64,000 nucleotides of DNA from Lunularia cruciata (Eukaryota > Streptophyta > Marchantiopsida > Lunulariales > Lunulariaceae). The notes beneath the pieces were generated by a model. It made no database searches. It was given only the letters and a program-made list of their open reading frames with translations, and was not told where the DNA came from. Shown here piece after piece: positions 1 to 11,942 of this stretch (position 1 is the first letter of the stretch; each line of letters starts with the position of its first letter). The translations under genes and the position numbers were made by a program. The stretch spans positions 34,970,501 through 35,034,500 of the forward strand of contig OX419761.1 in assembly GCA_948567375.1 (NCBI GenBank). Direction: 5' to 3'.

Positions 1-2102
1 TCTCACCTTCTCCTCCTTGGTAACATTTGGGCCATACTTGAGGGTAGATAACCTTCTCTCTACCTCCTCAAGTGTCAATGGTGATTTATCTGGGTCCTTC
101 AAAACCTCTGGCTTAGGTGCAAAATCCATATCACACAAAGGATACACATCTGAATCAGATTCAGATTCATCCTCCTCCGTGGAAGTCTCCTCCTCCATGC
201 TTGTGTCCACACCTGAAGCTTCTTCTTCAGAATCTGATTCCCAATAATTAGAAGATGGTGTATCTGAATGTGAAGTGTTAGTAGTGTTAGTCGTAGGAAC
301 TGTGACCCTATGGTTTGATGGCCCAATCCTCAAGTACCCTTTGTGCCATCGATCAGTTGTGTGTGCTGCTCTCAACCATGGCCTTCCAAGAAGTAAGTCA
401 TAGCTTGAATCCTTCAAGACTTGGAAAGTCATGAGATTTTGAACTCGCATAATTGAAACTACCACTTTATCCATCACCCCTACTGGTCTAACTTGTTGCT
501 TGTTTGCCATGCTCACCACAAATGTTGAAGGTCTTGAGGGTATCATACCCAAATTTTTCATCAACCTTTCTGACATGGCATTCACTGCTGATCCTCCATC
601 AATTGATGCATCCTTGATGTTGTGACCATTCACTCTCACATCAATCTTGGAGGCATATTCACAAGCCTCCCATGGTGCTCGCTTGGCATCCACCAACCCC
701 ATTGATACAAGAGCTGTTGCCTTCTTCTTCTTCTTGCTCCTTGTAGAACTCAAACCACCTCTAAGCTCCTTTCTCAAGGTAGGGTTCAAAGCAATCAATT
801 GGCCCACTGTGATGTTAGCCTTGTGACTACCAACATCCTCCAACACATTGTAGTTCCATTGTTGCTTTGAAATCAAGAAATCCTCCATCTCCAACTTCTT
901 CCTTGGAGTCTTTGTTGTTGATGGTGTTGAGGTGCAAGTGTTCCTAGTAGACATAGGAGTATCCTTGCTTGGAGTAAATCCTTGAGAAGAGTGAACATCC
1001 TCTACAAAACAAGCTTTCTTCTTCTCTTGTGCCAAAAGCTCCAAATTAAGACTCTTGGAGTTTGAGCACTCTCCCTTCTCATACTTGCTCTCCACCACAT
1101 CTATGGATGCTATCCCCTTACCTTTGTTGGGATTAGGAGCCACTTGGGTTTCACTACCACCCTCTTCCCCTCTATTGGCTCCCTCATAACCCCTTCCTCC
1201 ATGGTAAGTGGAATTTGTGCAATTCCTTTGGATATGGCCTCTTCCTCCACAACCAAAACAATTTCTATCATTGAGATGTTGGCTGGTTGACCTCCTCTAT
1301 ACGGATAGTTTCTATAACTCCTAGGCCCTCTCCCTACATTTTGATCCACCTCTCTCTTCTCCCATAGTTGCACCACATTGATCTTGAGATCCGCAAGTGG
1401 TTCTGTGATGGTTTGAAGTGGATCCTTTGGTGGAGGTGCAAGAATTGGAGCAACTACTACTTGTGTTGCAACTCTTGTCACCAAAGTATCAGAAGTTCCA
1501 CCATACTTGTAGCCTTGAGGAGGATGCACAACCTCCTTCACCACCAAATCACTCTCATCCCCTTCCAAACTCTACTCCATACGAATTGTGATTTTGATAG
1601 CTTCAACCTTGGGAGAAGGTTTTTAATATCTCACCTTGCTTCTAATTTGTGGTCTCAATCCTACCACAAAATTCTTGGTGAGCATGGCCCCTATGCCAAT
1701 CATAATAGTCTCCACATCATCCCCACCCTTCCTCAACACTATACAAAATCTGGACTCTAACTTTTCCACTCTTTCCACATAGACCCTCACTTTCTCTCTA
1801 TCTCTTTGCTTGAGAAAGGTTACCTCACTCATTAATCTCTCATAAATCTCATCAGGAAGAAAGTTTTCAATAAGTTCTGAAGTCAAAGTCTCCCAAGACT
1901 CTTCTTGCCCATCTGTCCTCTCTTTCTTTTGGTATTCTGACTCATACCATGTAAGTGCTGCATCCTCAAAGAAATCTGGTAATAATGAGGCCCACTCATT
2001 CTTCCTCCTCTCATTTTTTCCTATGCAAGCTCTCTTGAAGTCTCTCACAAAGGCCTCCACATCTTCTCCATCCTTGCCAAAGAAAACCGGAAGTTTCCCC
2101 AT
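1..2102 (-). pseudogene. Decayed gag-pol of element D
   Basis: The start codon at 2102 and the following 150 residues match the gag start of the intact copy B. The frame is then broken: a TAA near 1624 replaces a Tyr codon, further disruptions follow in the gag middle region (about 1240-1580), and only short open pieces remain. The CCHC knuckle and aspartic protease regions are recognisable, and the pol spacer runs off the window edge. The copy cannot make a full polyprotein. Confidence 0.85.
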
Positions 2103-2324
2103 CTTAACCTCTCACTATCTTTCTTTTCTCTCAATTTTTTTTCCTCTCACTCTATAACTAATAGAGTATGTACATGACTAACACCATTTGAGAATAATCC
2201 ACCCTAGGGAACACAAAAGGTTTAGGTTGCTCCAAGATTTCTATGGTAACATCAAATCCTAGAGTGCATATTAATCAAACCCTCATGGATAGTTTATCGA
2301 TAAGTTGAAAGATTATCTCCATCA

Positions 2325-2798
2325 CTAATCTTGAGAACTAGCTGATGAAGGTGGTAGTATTTCTATAGCTATATTAAGACTCTCTCCAAGATCCTTCACC
2401 AAAGTCTCCAAAAGTGATTTTACTCCACTACACTCATTTCCTTTTGGAAGTCCTTCAACTCCACAAACCTCACACAACTCCTTGGTCTTAGATCTTCTCC
2501 CTCCCAATCTTGGTGAAGAAGGTCCAACATGCAAACCCAAGTCAAGTAAGCCTCTCCTTTCCCTCAATCTCTTGCTCTCAAAGGTCAATGGACATGAACT
2601 TGCCTTATGTCCCTTCTCTCCACATAGAAAGCACTTAGACTCACTCTTTCCTCCAAGTGGTGTAGGTTTTTGGATCCTCTCAACACTCTCTTCAAATTCT
2701 ATTTTAAACTCTCTTTTCTTCAAATCCACCCTTATGATCAGCTTAAACCCTTGGGGAACCTTGCATTATCTCAATTTCCACTCTTGATGACCCTCCAT
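2325..2798 (-). pseudogene. Zinc-knuckle leader ORF of element D, interrupted
   Basis: This is the counterpart of the intact 165-residue ORF at 20250-20747. The family start codon is at 2798, but a TAA follows after about ten codons (near 2766). The open part resumes at 2729 and keeps both cysteine-histidine clusters (CX2CX4HX4C and a second C-x2-C...H-x-C). It is not expected to make the whole protein. Confidence 0.7.
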
Positions 2799-3632
2799 GT
2801 TCCCAAGATGAATCTAAACACTCAAATATGCTTTTTGTTGCTCTCAAACTCATCATGCATGAGATCTCCACTCTGCAGAATTGACCCTTCCTCACAATGT
2901 CACTCAAATCTCCCAACCAATATGTGACAATCCTCCAAAAATTTTCACACTTGATCACAACTCCAGAGAGTCCCTCCTTGCAAAATTTCAAATCTTTTCA
3001 TTGAGCCATTTGGCCTAGACACCTTTCTATTCATCACATATATTTCAGATTTGGTCTGAAAACCACCCTCTCACTTCAAAACTCATAACTCCTTGCGCAA
3101 GAAAGATATCTCTCTATTTTTGTTGCAGATGGTAGGATAAAATGGACTGAATTTTCTTGGAAATTTTCAGGACAATTCACTTGAAAATTGAAGAAATGGT
3201 AGACTCTATACAATTTTCCAAAGAGCATGCAGTTGTGGGAGCACTTTACCCTATCAACTTTCAAAATTTCTAGCCCAGTGCGCATTGTAGCTCTCACAAT
3301 AATTTTAAGTGTGCTAACTAAAAGATAACCCAAGCTATCATGTGTAGAAATTTCAAGTCCAAATCTCAAACTTGAGATTTTGCCCAAAATCACCTTAATC
3401 CCCAAAATCTGCAATCCACCTCACACAATCTCTCCAATTCCTCTCATGTGTACAAGATGTACAAAATCACCTCAAGATATCATAATGAACTACAGGGTTT
3501 ACAAATGGATCTTGGTTCTCTTACATAAGTTCAGCCCTCTCATCTCCTAATATTCTCTCCAAGTGAGTTCTCATAGCCTCCTTTTGTCTAATGTAGAATT
3601 GAACGTGAAATATTATCTTGCCTTCTAGAGAG
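2799..3632 (-). other. 5' leader of element D
   Basis: Leader between the PBS and the zinc-knuckle ORF, homologous to 20748-21561 in A and 35353-36189 in B. One small sense ORF (3076-3414) corresponds to the 77-residue leader ORFs of the other copies. The LTR-proximal leader ORF is broken here. Confidence 0.6.
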
Positions 3633-3650
3633 GTCCCAACAACGGAACCA
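3633..3650 (-). other. Primer-binding site (tRNA-Glu type), one change
   Basis: The plus strand reads GTCCCAACAACGGAACCA, against GTCCCGGCAACGGAACCA in A and B. It lies four bases from the LTR edge. The A/B version equals the 3' end of plant tRNA-Glu plus CCA, as I recall that sequence. Confidence 0.75.
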
Positions 3651-3654
3651 AAAA

Positions 3655-4346
3655 TGTGAGCCGGCCTATCTCTCACTCAGGATGAACCTTTGATGGCTAT
3701 TATGGTAGCGCATCATAGACTAAGAAGGCAAGGAATCCCAACTCCATCATACTCCTCCAAGGCTAACACTCCAAGACTCAAGACATTGCTCACTAGAGAA
3801 CTTGATGAGAGAGAGATAGTTGCAAATGAAAGGATGATGAGTACCTCCTCATCCCTTTTTTATATACTTGTGAAATAGTTACGCACCAAAGTTACTAATT
3901 ACTGGAGTAATTCAAGTTACTAGGCTAAAAGTCAAGTAAAGTCAAAAAGTAGAAAGGAATATCCATTCACATGAGCATATTCCACTAAGCATGTGGTCTT
4001 ATCTTGACCCAACCACTAATTCAAGGATTCCTTCACATGGGCTATCCTTGGACTAAAGAAGAATCCAAAACAAAAAGGCTTGCGGGCCTAAGAGTTCTCA
4101 ACTCTTTCCTCAAAGCCAAACACCTAGGAATAATACCAAGTCAACACACTAAAATCCAAAATAGTGGTGCTCATCTTTTCCACCTCCTCTAAAGTAAGGT
4201 CCTCTCTATCTTAGCTATGACTAACTTTAGCTAACCATGACTAATATAGAACCATCCTTTATCTCTATATAAATAATATCTCTTAAGTACTTGTAATACC
4301 AAGCTAAATATCACAATACCACACACATGCACAAATAGGTGTTACA
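3655..4346 (-). repeat. Family-1 LTR (5' LTR of element D)
   Basis: 692-bp LTR whose plus strand runs TGTGAGCCGG...GTTACA, i.e. TGTAAC...CTCACA in element orientation. The PBS adjoins its low-coordinate end, which marks it as the 5' LTR of a minus-strand element. Confidence 0.92.
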
Positions 4347-4760
4347 GGCCTTGGCTTGCGTACTGGCAACAAAGCCCACCAGATCCTTAAACCCAAAACC
4401 TGAATGTAATAAAACAAGAACATGCTCTAAAAGAACATGAGAATTAAAATCATCCAAAGGATCTCAACACAATAGACCTAGGAAGGGGTTTAGATAGAAC
4501 AACCGTAGATAGGCTATTCCATCAACAAGAAGAAGCAACTTCCGGATGGAAGATTAGAACCTAGAATAGCCTACGGAATAATTAACAATCCACCGATGAC
4601 TAAGACAATCTAAACACGAGCAGCCAGGTGCTCGGTGCACCCTTGAGGCCTACAAATCTCCATAACACTGGCGAGCGTCACTTGGATTCTCTTAGCTAGA
4701 GTGGGTGTGGCTTGACTTTAATCAGTGCATAATTGTTGGCAATTTAAAGAGCAATAGATT
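4347..4760. other. Unassigned DNA with a recurring module
   Basis: No coding sequence recognised. A module at 4607-4680 (core GCAGCCAGGTGCTCGGTGCAC, then TCTCC-AACACTGG-CGAG) recurs with changes at 24831-24905 and in part at 24953-24990. Its nature is unknown; it may be a fragment of another repeat family. Confidence 0.4.
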
Positions 4761-5454
4761 TGTGAGCCGGCTTGTCTCTCACTCGGGATGAACCTCTTGA
4801 TGGCTATTATGGTAGCGCACCATGAACTTAGAAGGCAAGGAACACCAACTCCATCATACTCCTCCAAGGCTAACACTCCAAGACTCAAGACATTGCTCAC
4901 TAGAGAACTCAATGAGAGAGAGATAGTTGCAAATGAAAGGATGATCAGTACCTCCTCACCCCTGGTTTATATACTTGTGAAATAGTAACATACCAAAGTT
5001 ACTTATTACTGTAGTAACTCAAGTAACTAGACTAAAAGTCAAGTAAAGTCAAAAAGTAGAAAGGAATATCCATTCACATGGGCATATTCCACTAGTATGT
5101 GATTTTATCTTGACCCAACCACTAAGTCAAGAATTCCTTCACATGGGCTATACTTGGACTATAGAAGAATCCAAAACAAAATGACTTGCAAACCCAAGAG
5201 TTCTCAACTCTTTCTTCAAAGCCGAACACCTAGGAATAATACCAAGTCAACACACTATAGAATCCAAAATAGTGGTACTCATCTTTTCCACTTCTTCTAA
5301 ATTAAGGTCCCCTCTATCTTAGCTATGACTAACTTTAGCTAATCATGACTAATGTAGAACCATCCTTTATCTCTATATAAATAATATCTCTTAAGTACTT
5401 GTAATACCAAGCTAAATATCACAATACTACACACATGCAGAAATGGGTATTACA
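4761..5454 (-). repeat. Solo family-1 LTR
   Basis: 694-bp complete LTR with no PBS or PPT attached on either side. The flanks are GATT on the left and GATC on the right, consistent with a 4-bp target duplication that has since mutated. This is the product expected from LTR-LTR recombination. Confidence 0.88.
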
Positions 5455-5585
5455 GATCAAGTACTGATCTAGGTTGAGTCTAGAGTTGTAAACAATCTAA
5501 TTATTGTGGCACTTTAGAGTCTATGTATGACTTATGTGTGAGTTGTGCTTCTATAGTGTATGATGTTGTTAGTGATGTATATTGT
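5455..5585. other. Short unassigned spacer
   Basis: 131 bp between the solo LTR and element C. Faint similarity of its start (GATCAAGT...TGATCT...TTGAGTCTAG) to 24536-24575. No coding sequence seen. Confidence 0.3.
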
Positions 5586-7449
5586 TGTGACAACCCGACA
5601 AATATCACTTTTGTGGTAATCGGGTAAGTAAAGTTTGTTCATGCAGAGATATGATTCAGAATTGGTCAAATACTAAGTCAAAAGTCACAATGTAGTTCTT
5701 CTTGATTTATTCTTTAATCTCGTAGGTAGAAACTACACCTAGAAGAGAGTAACAAGCTCACAATCTTGACAACTTGTCACAAATACATACTCATAATCAC
5801 AACATAGCAAATTCTGTCCAAACAACTCTTGATTGTGATGATTCAGATTCTCACGAGGACGACACTTCACTATGAAGAATGATTTTGCCTCAGAATTGTG
5901 TTCCACCCCTCCACTGAAGGCACAAATTCCTCGATTGAAATTGCTTGACATCAACTCCGTGCTGCACTCACAAATGCAGAATACTACCAACACTACAATT
6001 CCTCTCAAATCTATCAAGGCATTGCTTCGATGCACTTCACTCAAGATCAAACACACAAAATGAAGATCAAGGTTGCAGAATCCAACATCCACAAACACAC
6101 TAACTTGCACTTTGGAATTCTCTATACACTCAGAAACACAAACACGGAATTGACAATCGGAATTAAGCTTAAGCGACGAGCAGTGAAAACAACACTTCAC
6201 TTTATCTATCTTCAGAAATTTGAATATTGAACAACATAGTACTACGAATGCCACTCGTAAATACTGAAGCAAATGGCAGTTCTTCCTACTTATGCACCAC
6301 TTCCTAACATCTTTTCCTACCTGCAGAACTAAACTAACAATCCATCTCTTCATATCTACCTCTTCTTATCTCAAAATTGATACTTACACCGATCCGATGG
6401 TCACTTCATCATCGGCTTCCTAACCTGATGATCTTCCTACTACTTCTCCTTCTTTGGGTATATCTACAACTGCTCATTCCTTCACTACTTCTACACTAGG
6501 AACTACAATTGCACTAAGGAGTGACTTATCTAACTCTTTAGCTCCTGACCCACTCTTCTCTAATGTCTCAAATAGCAAGTCCGATGACACCTGTACTCTT
6601 ACTTCTGCAACATCATGTCTAACTACTATCAACTCCTTTTCTAATTCTACTATATCCTCATCAAGAATTGTAATTGAAAGTATGGGTACACTATCTACGC
6701 CTTCAATTTGTAATCCATTTTCATCTAATTACTCATGTTATTGACCCAAAGACACTTACAGTCTGATCTTGCACTTTGGGTTTATTCACGATCACTATTT
6801 CTCTTCTAATTCTATCATATCTTCAATCAGAATTGAAATTGAAGTCATGGGTATTCTAAATATCTTCTTTCCTTACTCTATCTTCCTCTAACGTCTTTGG
6901 CAAGATTCTTGAAGTCATCTTCATTGCACTTCGAGGTCCGACTATCTTAGATATAGTCATCTTTGTCTTGAGGCAAAGGAGCTTCTAACCCAAAGTTGTA
7001 TAAACCTGAAGTCCAAAGTCCAAAGTCTCAAGTCTCAAGTCCAAAGTCCGAAGACATCAACCCGAAGACACTAACTCACTATGTACATATACTCCCAAAA
7101 CTTCAAATACTTGTAACTTCTTCTACAGACCTCCAAAATTTGCAATTTTGGTGCCAACGGAAAGCCCTAAACGAGATGCTTCCAACTAGATATAGCACGC
7201 TTGATTTGGACTTGTGAACATTAAGATATAGCCCCCGCAAGAATCTCAACATGTAACTTCCATTCCTCCTTTGGGTCTGCCCTCTTTCAATCCTCGATGA
7301 GTCCGTCTTCATCTGACACAAAGTTGACTTCCTTGGGCTTGATCAAAATACAAATTTCCTCTCATTTGTTCTCCATTTGGTTTCAATTTGGTTTCAGCAA
7401 GGCACTTCTTCTTCAAAACTCGTCTAAAATGAAAAATGTGTGTACCACA
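5586..7449 (-). repeat. 3' LTR of element C (family 2)
   Basis: 1864 bp from TGTGACAACC to GTGTACCACA on the plus strand. It is homologous along its length to 7990-9777 and, in its first 800 bp, to 60238-61040. About 6520-6640 on the minus strand it keeps a remnant of the LTR-encoded reading frame (..SSDLLFETLEKS..), matching the C-terminus of the long frame at 61193. Confidence 0.85.
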
Positions 7450-7465
7450 TACCCCCTCCCTCAAA
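7450..7465 (-). other. Polypurine tract of element C
   Basis: The minus strand reads TTTGAGGGAGGGGGTA immediately before the LTR start TGTGGTAC. This is the plus-strand primer position and fixes the 3' LTR boundary at 7449. Confidence 0.8.
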
Positions 7466-7961
7466 TGTGAGCATCCCCGCAAACACACAACAAGGATTTT
7501 TTGTCTTTCGATTCAAGTTTTGCTCAGAGATCCATAGTCTTCCTTCCCTCTATTGTAAACCAATTTTTTTCTTTTTCTTTTTCTTTCTTTTCTAAACAAG
7601 GAGAATTGCAAACCAAACAAGGGGACAACCACTCCAAATCACTCCAAGATTTAAATTCATAGTATGTGGCCAAGAATTTGAAGGTGACAATTGGAACTCA
7701 AGGAAAGGTGTCTTTGTCTTTGGATCCACTTCCTCAAGAGATAGGGGTTCAAAAATGCTAAGTGATGGTGACCCACCGAGTCTCGTGGCCACTATAAGCT
7801 CCAACTCACTCCAAAAACATGATTCCTTGTCTGACTCTTTAGAGTAAGTAGACTCCTTCGAATCTTGATTTAATTATTGAACATTCTTGAAAATTCTCCT
7901 CATTCTGCTCCCTTGTTATGACATAACAACAAAACTTTGTATCCTTCCACTTCTGAAGATT
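7466..7961 (-). other. Short non-coding interior of element C
   Basis: About 500 bp between PPT and PBS with a pyrimidine run at 7566-7595 and no credible gag or pol. The longest frame is about 70 residues and shows no known motif. Confidence 0.6.
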
Positions 7962-7982
7962 GTATCTCCAGTAGCGGTGCCA
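7962..7982 (-). other. Primer-binding site of element C (family 2)
   Basis: The plus strand reads GTATCTCCAGTAGCGGTGCCA, followed by a 7-base spacer and the LTR. The better-preserved copy at 47704 differs from a plant tRNA-Asp 3' end at about two positions, so tRNA-Asp is the best guess for the primer. Confidence 0.6.
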
Positions 7983-7989
7983 AAAATCA

Positions 7990-9777
7990 TATGACAACCC
8001 GACAAATATCACTTTTGCTGTAATCAAGTAAGTAAAGTTTGTTCCCATAGAGATACAATGCAGAAATGTCCAAATACAAAGTCAAACAACAACTTGTAGT
8101 TCTTCTTGATTTCTTCTTTAATCTCTTAGGTAGAAACTACACCTAGAAGAGAGTAACAAGCTCACAATCTTGACAACATGTCACGAATACACATTCATAA
8201 TCACAACATAGCAAATTCTGTCCAAACAAATCTTGATTGTGATGATTCAGATTCTCCCGAAGATGGCACTTTACTGTGAAGAATGATTCTGCCTCAGAAT
8301 TGTGTTCCACCCCTCCACTGAAGGCACAACTTCCACTTCGAAATTCTCACACACTCACAATTATAAACATGGAATTGACAATCGGAATTAAGCTTAAGTG
8401 ACGAGCACTAAAAACAACACTTTGCTTTATCTATCTTCAAAAATATGAATACTGAATAACATACTGAACAACATAGTACTGCGAATGCTTCCCTTAAATA
8501 CTGAAGCAAACGGCAATTCTTTCTACTAATGTACCACTTCCTCACATCTCTTCCTACCTATAGATCCGAACTGATAATCCATCTCTTCATATCTGCCTCT
8601 TCCTATCTCAAAATTGTTACTTACCCTGATCCGATGTCTACCTCATCATCGGCTTCCAAACCCGATGATCTTCCTACTACTTCTCCTTCTTTGGGTATAT
8701 CCACAACGACTAATTCCTTCACTACTTCTACTACTTCTACACTAGGAACTACAATTGCACTAAGGAGTGACTTATCTTACTCTTTAGCTCCTGACACACT
8801 CTTCTCTAATGTCTCAAATAGCAAGTCCGATGACACCTATACACTTACTTCTGCAACATCAGGTCTAACTACTATCAATTTTTTTGCTAATTCTACTATA
8901 TCATCATCAAGAATTGTAATTGAAAGCATGGGTACACTATCTATGCCTTGAATTTGTAACCCACTTTCCTCTAATCACTCATGTAACTGACCCGAAGACA
9001 CTTATAGTCTGATCTTGCACTTCAGGTTTATTCACTATTGCTACTTCTCCTTCAATTCTTGTTTCATTTTCAATCAAAACTGAAATTGAAGTCATGGGTA
9101 TCCTAACTATCTATTCTTTCTCTATCCTAACTCTCTCGAATGCCTCTAGCAAGATTCCCGAAGTAACCTTCATTGCACTCCGAGGTCCGACTATCTCAGA
9201 TACAATCATCTTAGTCTTGAGGTGAAGAAGCTTCTAACCCGAAGTTGTGTAAACCAGAAGTCCGAAGAAGCTTCTAACCCAAAGTTATGTAAACCAGAAG
9301 TCCAAAGTCCGAAGTCCAAAGTCTAAAGTCCGAAGTCCAAAGATGCTAACCCGAAGACACTAAACTACTTTGTACATTTACTCCCAAAACTTCAAATACT
9401 TTTAACTTCTTCTACAGACCTCCAAAATTTTCAATTTTGATGGCAATAGAAAGCCCTGAACAAGGCGCTTCCAACAAGATATAGCACGCTTGATTTGACA
9501 TATGAACATTGAGATATGGCCCCCGCAAGAATCCTGACTTGCAACTTCCTCCTTCGGGTCTACCCTCCTTTGGCATCTGATCTGAGTTTTTTCCTCCTCT
9601 GACACGAAGTAAACGGTCTTCAGGTCTGATCCAATCCGAGTCCTTCTTCCTCTCACACAAAGTTGACTTCCTCGAGCTTGATAAAAACACAAGTTTCCCC
9701 TCATTTCTTCTCCATTTGGTTTCAGCAAGGCACTTCTTCTTCAAAACCCGTCCAAAATGAAAAATGTGGGTACCACA
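7990..9777 (-). repeat. 5' LTR of element C (family 2)
   Basis: 1788 bp, from TATGACAACC beside the PBS to GGGTACCACA at the outer edge. It is homologous to 5586-7449 but with many differences, so the insertion is not recent. Near 9295-9350 it has a short run of degenerate AAGTCCGAAGTCC-type units, also present near 7005-7065. Confidence 0.85.
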
Positions 9778-11177
9778 GTTGTGTAGCAATGTATATACGC
9801 ACAAAAATTGAGTCCTTGTATCTTCTGAGGTTGCACTAGTGTAGTTCATCCTTAAGGTCTACTTCTCTTTCTTGGCATGGGGATGTCCATTGCCACTATC
9901 TTCTCCTTTCTACTCTTCAAGTAATAATCATCACCTTCACAAACATGCATGATATAATATTGTTCACCTCCATCTGCTTCTCTTCATAAATCGGGGTAAA
10001 AATGGGACACCATCCATCTTCTATCCTTTGAGCTCAATAGGTTCAGTCCAAAGTAGAAGTGCACTGCAAAGGGTATGAAGTAGTAGAGCGGAATATGCAT
10101 TCTCCAATTGGTGATCATCTGCCCAACTTGTTGGTGCAAACACTTTGCCTAGTCCACCGCTCATCTTGCAAACATCTGATGAAAGACTACTGCATGGTGC
10201 ATTATTACATAGGGGGTTTGCTCTGGCTTGAACAAAGCCATCATTGCACTCACTATCCCTCTTTGTAGTGGATCCATGTAACTATCCACCTTGTACCATT
10301 CTTGGTGTAAGGTCTACTAAAAGAATTCCTCACCTCAGCAATTTCTTTTGAAGCATCATACTTCAAATAGAAGGTGACACCTCTTACCTCCCCTTCTTCT
10401 CTTCCTAGGACTTATCTCCAATCTGACTCAATCTATAAAGCCGGGTTTCCTCTCTTCCTTTTGTGCTTGGGCCTGTCCTTACAATTATTAAAAGTGATTT
10501 TTGCCATAAACCTTGGAAAGCTCAAATTCCAAGCCAAAAATGTGATGCAAAGTCCAAACAAAACTTCAATCCTTGCCTCTATATCAAAGTGAAAAATTGC
10601 AAGACCCCTCACCGCACTTTGCTTATTACCCTTTGGGGCCATTGTGTGCTTCCTCACTCTCTACTTATGAAAGATCAAACCCAAGGCTCTAACCCACTCC
10701 TCTTGCGTACTTGTTGTTTGCATTCCTTCAAGAAAACTCTGAATAGGAACATGATGATACCTTCTAGACATTGCAGCACTTCCTCGTCAAAATCTCAATT
10801 TTATAGTCCTTTGCTAATTGGTCATTCTTCAATCATTTCTCTATTTACCCACCAATTTTGTGGGTTGGTTTCCTGTCACTTTCAAGATCATCTTGGTCCC
10901 GAGGTAGTCACTTTCTTCCCATGTACTTTCTTGATTGGCAAAACCCAAGAAAAAGTTGTTATAGGTTCTTTAGATTGGGTTGTGCATCCCAATGCAAAGT
11001 CCTCTACCTTTGGCTTCATACTTCCGTCCATCTGACTCAAGTCCTTCTAACTTTGACCCAAGGTCAACTTTGGGTTTACATAAGAACACATGATTCTTTG
11101 TGTTTCTTCCCCTTTTAGCCCTTTTTTTGGCTTTACCAACACACTTCTTCTTTAAAACAAAAAATGTGGGTACCACA
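9778..11177 (-). repeat. Family-2 LTR fragment carrying part of the LTR-encoded frame
   Basis: The outer LTR end (ATGTGGGTACCACA at 11164-11177) is intact. The inner end is lost against element C. Sequence from about 9850 matches 48058-49049 and 40785-41527. Confidence 0.7.
9850..10657 (-). pseudogene. Fragment of the LTR-encoded protein (family 2)
   Basis: Minus-strand translation contains a segment like the N-terminal part of the K frame (..ARIEVL...ITFLAW..) at 10433-10657. Further on, near 10080-10230, it has FKPEQTPYV..MHHAVVFHQMF and AKCLHQQ, matching the KPERTTYV block of K and 40886-41242. Stops and frameshifts break it. It lies inside an LTR. Function unknown. Confidence 0.6.
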
Positions 11178-11914
11178 ATCAGATTCATCACCAATTTGAA
11201 ATTTGAATCGACAGATATGAAGAGTGGCATGCCATTTCATATTTGGAGTTGTTAGGAAATGGTATCTTAGTTAGAAAACTATCCAAGTGCTCTGCCTATT
11301 TAAAGGAAGCATTTGTAGTGTTTTGTTGTTCAATATTTATATCTTTGAAGTTGAGTAAAGCAAAGTGCTATAATTTAGTGCTTGTTGTTTCAGCTTAATT
11401 CCGAGCATCAATCCTATATGTGTGTTTGTGAGTGTTTGGAGAATTTCAAAGTTCAAGTCAATGAGCTTGTTAGATGTTGGATTCCACAATTGTGATTTCA
11501 TTTGGTTTGTTTGATCTTGAGTGGATAGCAATCAAAGCAATACGGAGTTAATGTGAAGCAATTTTGATCAAGGAAGTTGTGCTTCAGTGGAGGAGTGGAA
11601 CAATTTTGAGATGAAATCATTTCATGGTGAAATAGCCTTCTTTGGAAGAATTTGTATCATCACAATCAAGATTGTTCGGAAAGATTTGATGAGTTGTGAT
11701 TATGGTAGTTGTTAATTTGTGACAAGATTGCAAATCAGTGCTTGTTACTCTCTTTTGGGTGTGGTTTCTACCTGAGAGATAAAAGACACAACCAAGAAGA
11801 ACTACATTGTTAATGACTAGGGACTTTGTAATTGACCATTTTTTATCAATATCTTTGTGGGAACAAACTTTACTTACTAATTACCTCAAAAGTGATACTT
11901 GCCGAGTTGTTACA
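11178..11914 (+). repeat. Family-2 LTR, truncated 5' LTR of element H
   Basis: 737 bp ending GTTGTTACA, followed by TGATTTT and a PBS, so it is the 5' LTR of a plus-strand element. It is the reverse complement of the first 750 bp of 5586-7449. Its beginning is missing: it abuts the outer end of an oppositely oriented LTR at 11177. Confidence 0.78.
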
Positions 11915-11921
11915 TGATTTT

Positions 11922-11942
11922 TGGTGCCACTATTGGGAATAC
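11922..11942 (+). other. Primer-binding site of element H (degenerate)
   Basis: TGGTGCCACTATTGGGAATAC lies 7 bases after the LTR end, in the position of TGGCTCCGTTGCCCGGGATAC (copy G, minus strand). Several changes show this copy is old. Confidence 0.6.

Larger units (their letters stand above)
1..4346 (-). mobile_element. Family-1 gypsy element D, 5' part (cut by window start)
   Basis: Minus-strand LTR retrotransposon whose 5' half lies in the window: LTR 3655-4346, PBS 3633-3650, leader, zinc-knuckle ORF, then gag and the start of pol running off base 1. The order and sequence match copies A and B throughout. It is older than they are: gag carries stop codons and the PBS has one changed base. 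The 3' LTR is outside the window, so its target duplication cannot be tested. Confidence 0.9.
5586..9777 (-). mobile_element. Family-2 element C, LTR-rich non-autonomous
   Basis: Two long direct LTRs (5586-7449 and 7990-9777) flank a 540-bp interior (7450-7989). The interior has a polypyrimidine PPT complement next to the 3' LTR and a PBS next to the 5' LTR. It has no gag or pol, so the element would depend on proteins from elsewhere (LARD/TRIM-like organisation). The flanks ATTGT (5581-5585) and GTTGT (9778-9782) fit a 5-bp duplication with one mismatch. Confidence 0.82.

Noticed and set aside
6454-6744. Ser/Thr-rich plus ORFs at 6454-6744 and 8529-8951 that look like a conserved protein pair
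   Set aside because: They are the antisense of the LTR-encoded frame's C-terminus in the two LTRs of element C. The minus frame aligns to K; the plus frame does not.
11164-11177. The palindrome-like TGTGGGTACCACA as a regulatory operator
   Set aside because: It recurs exactly at the outer ends of family-2 LTRs and is explained as the LTR terminus.
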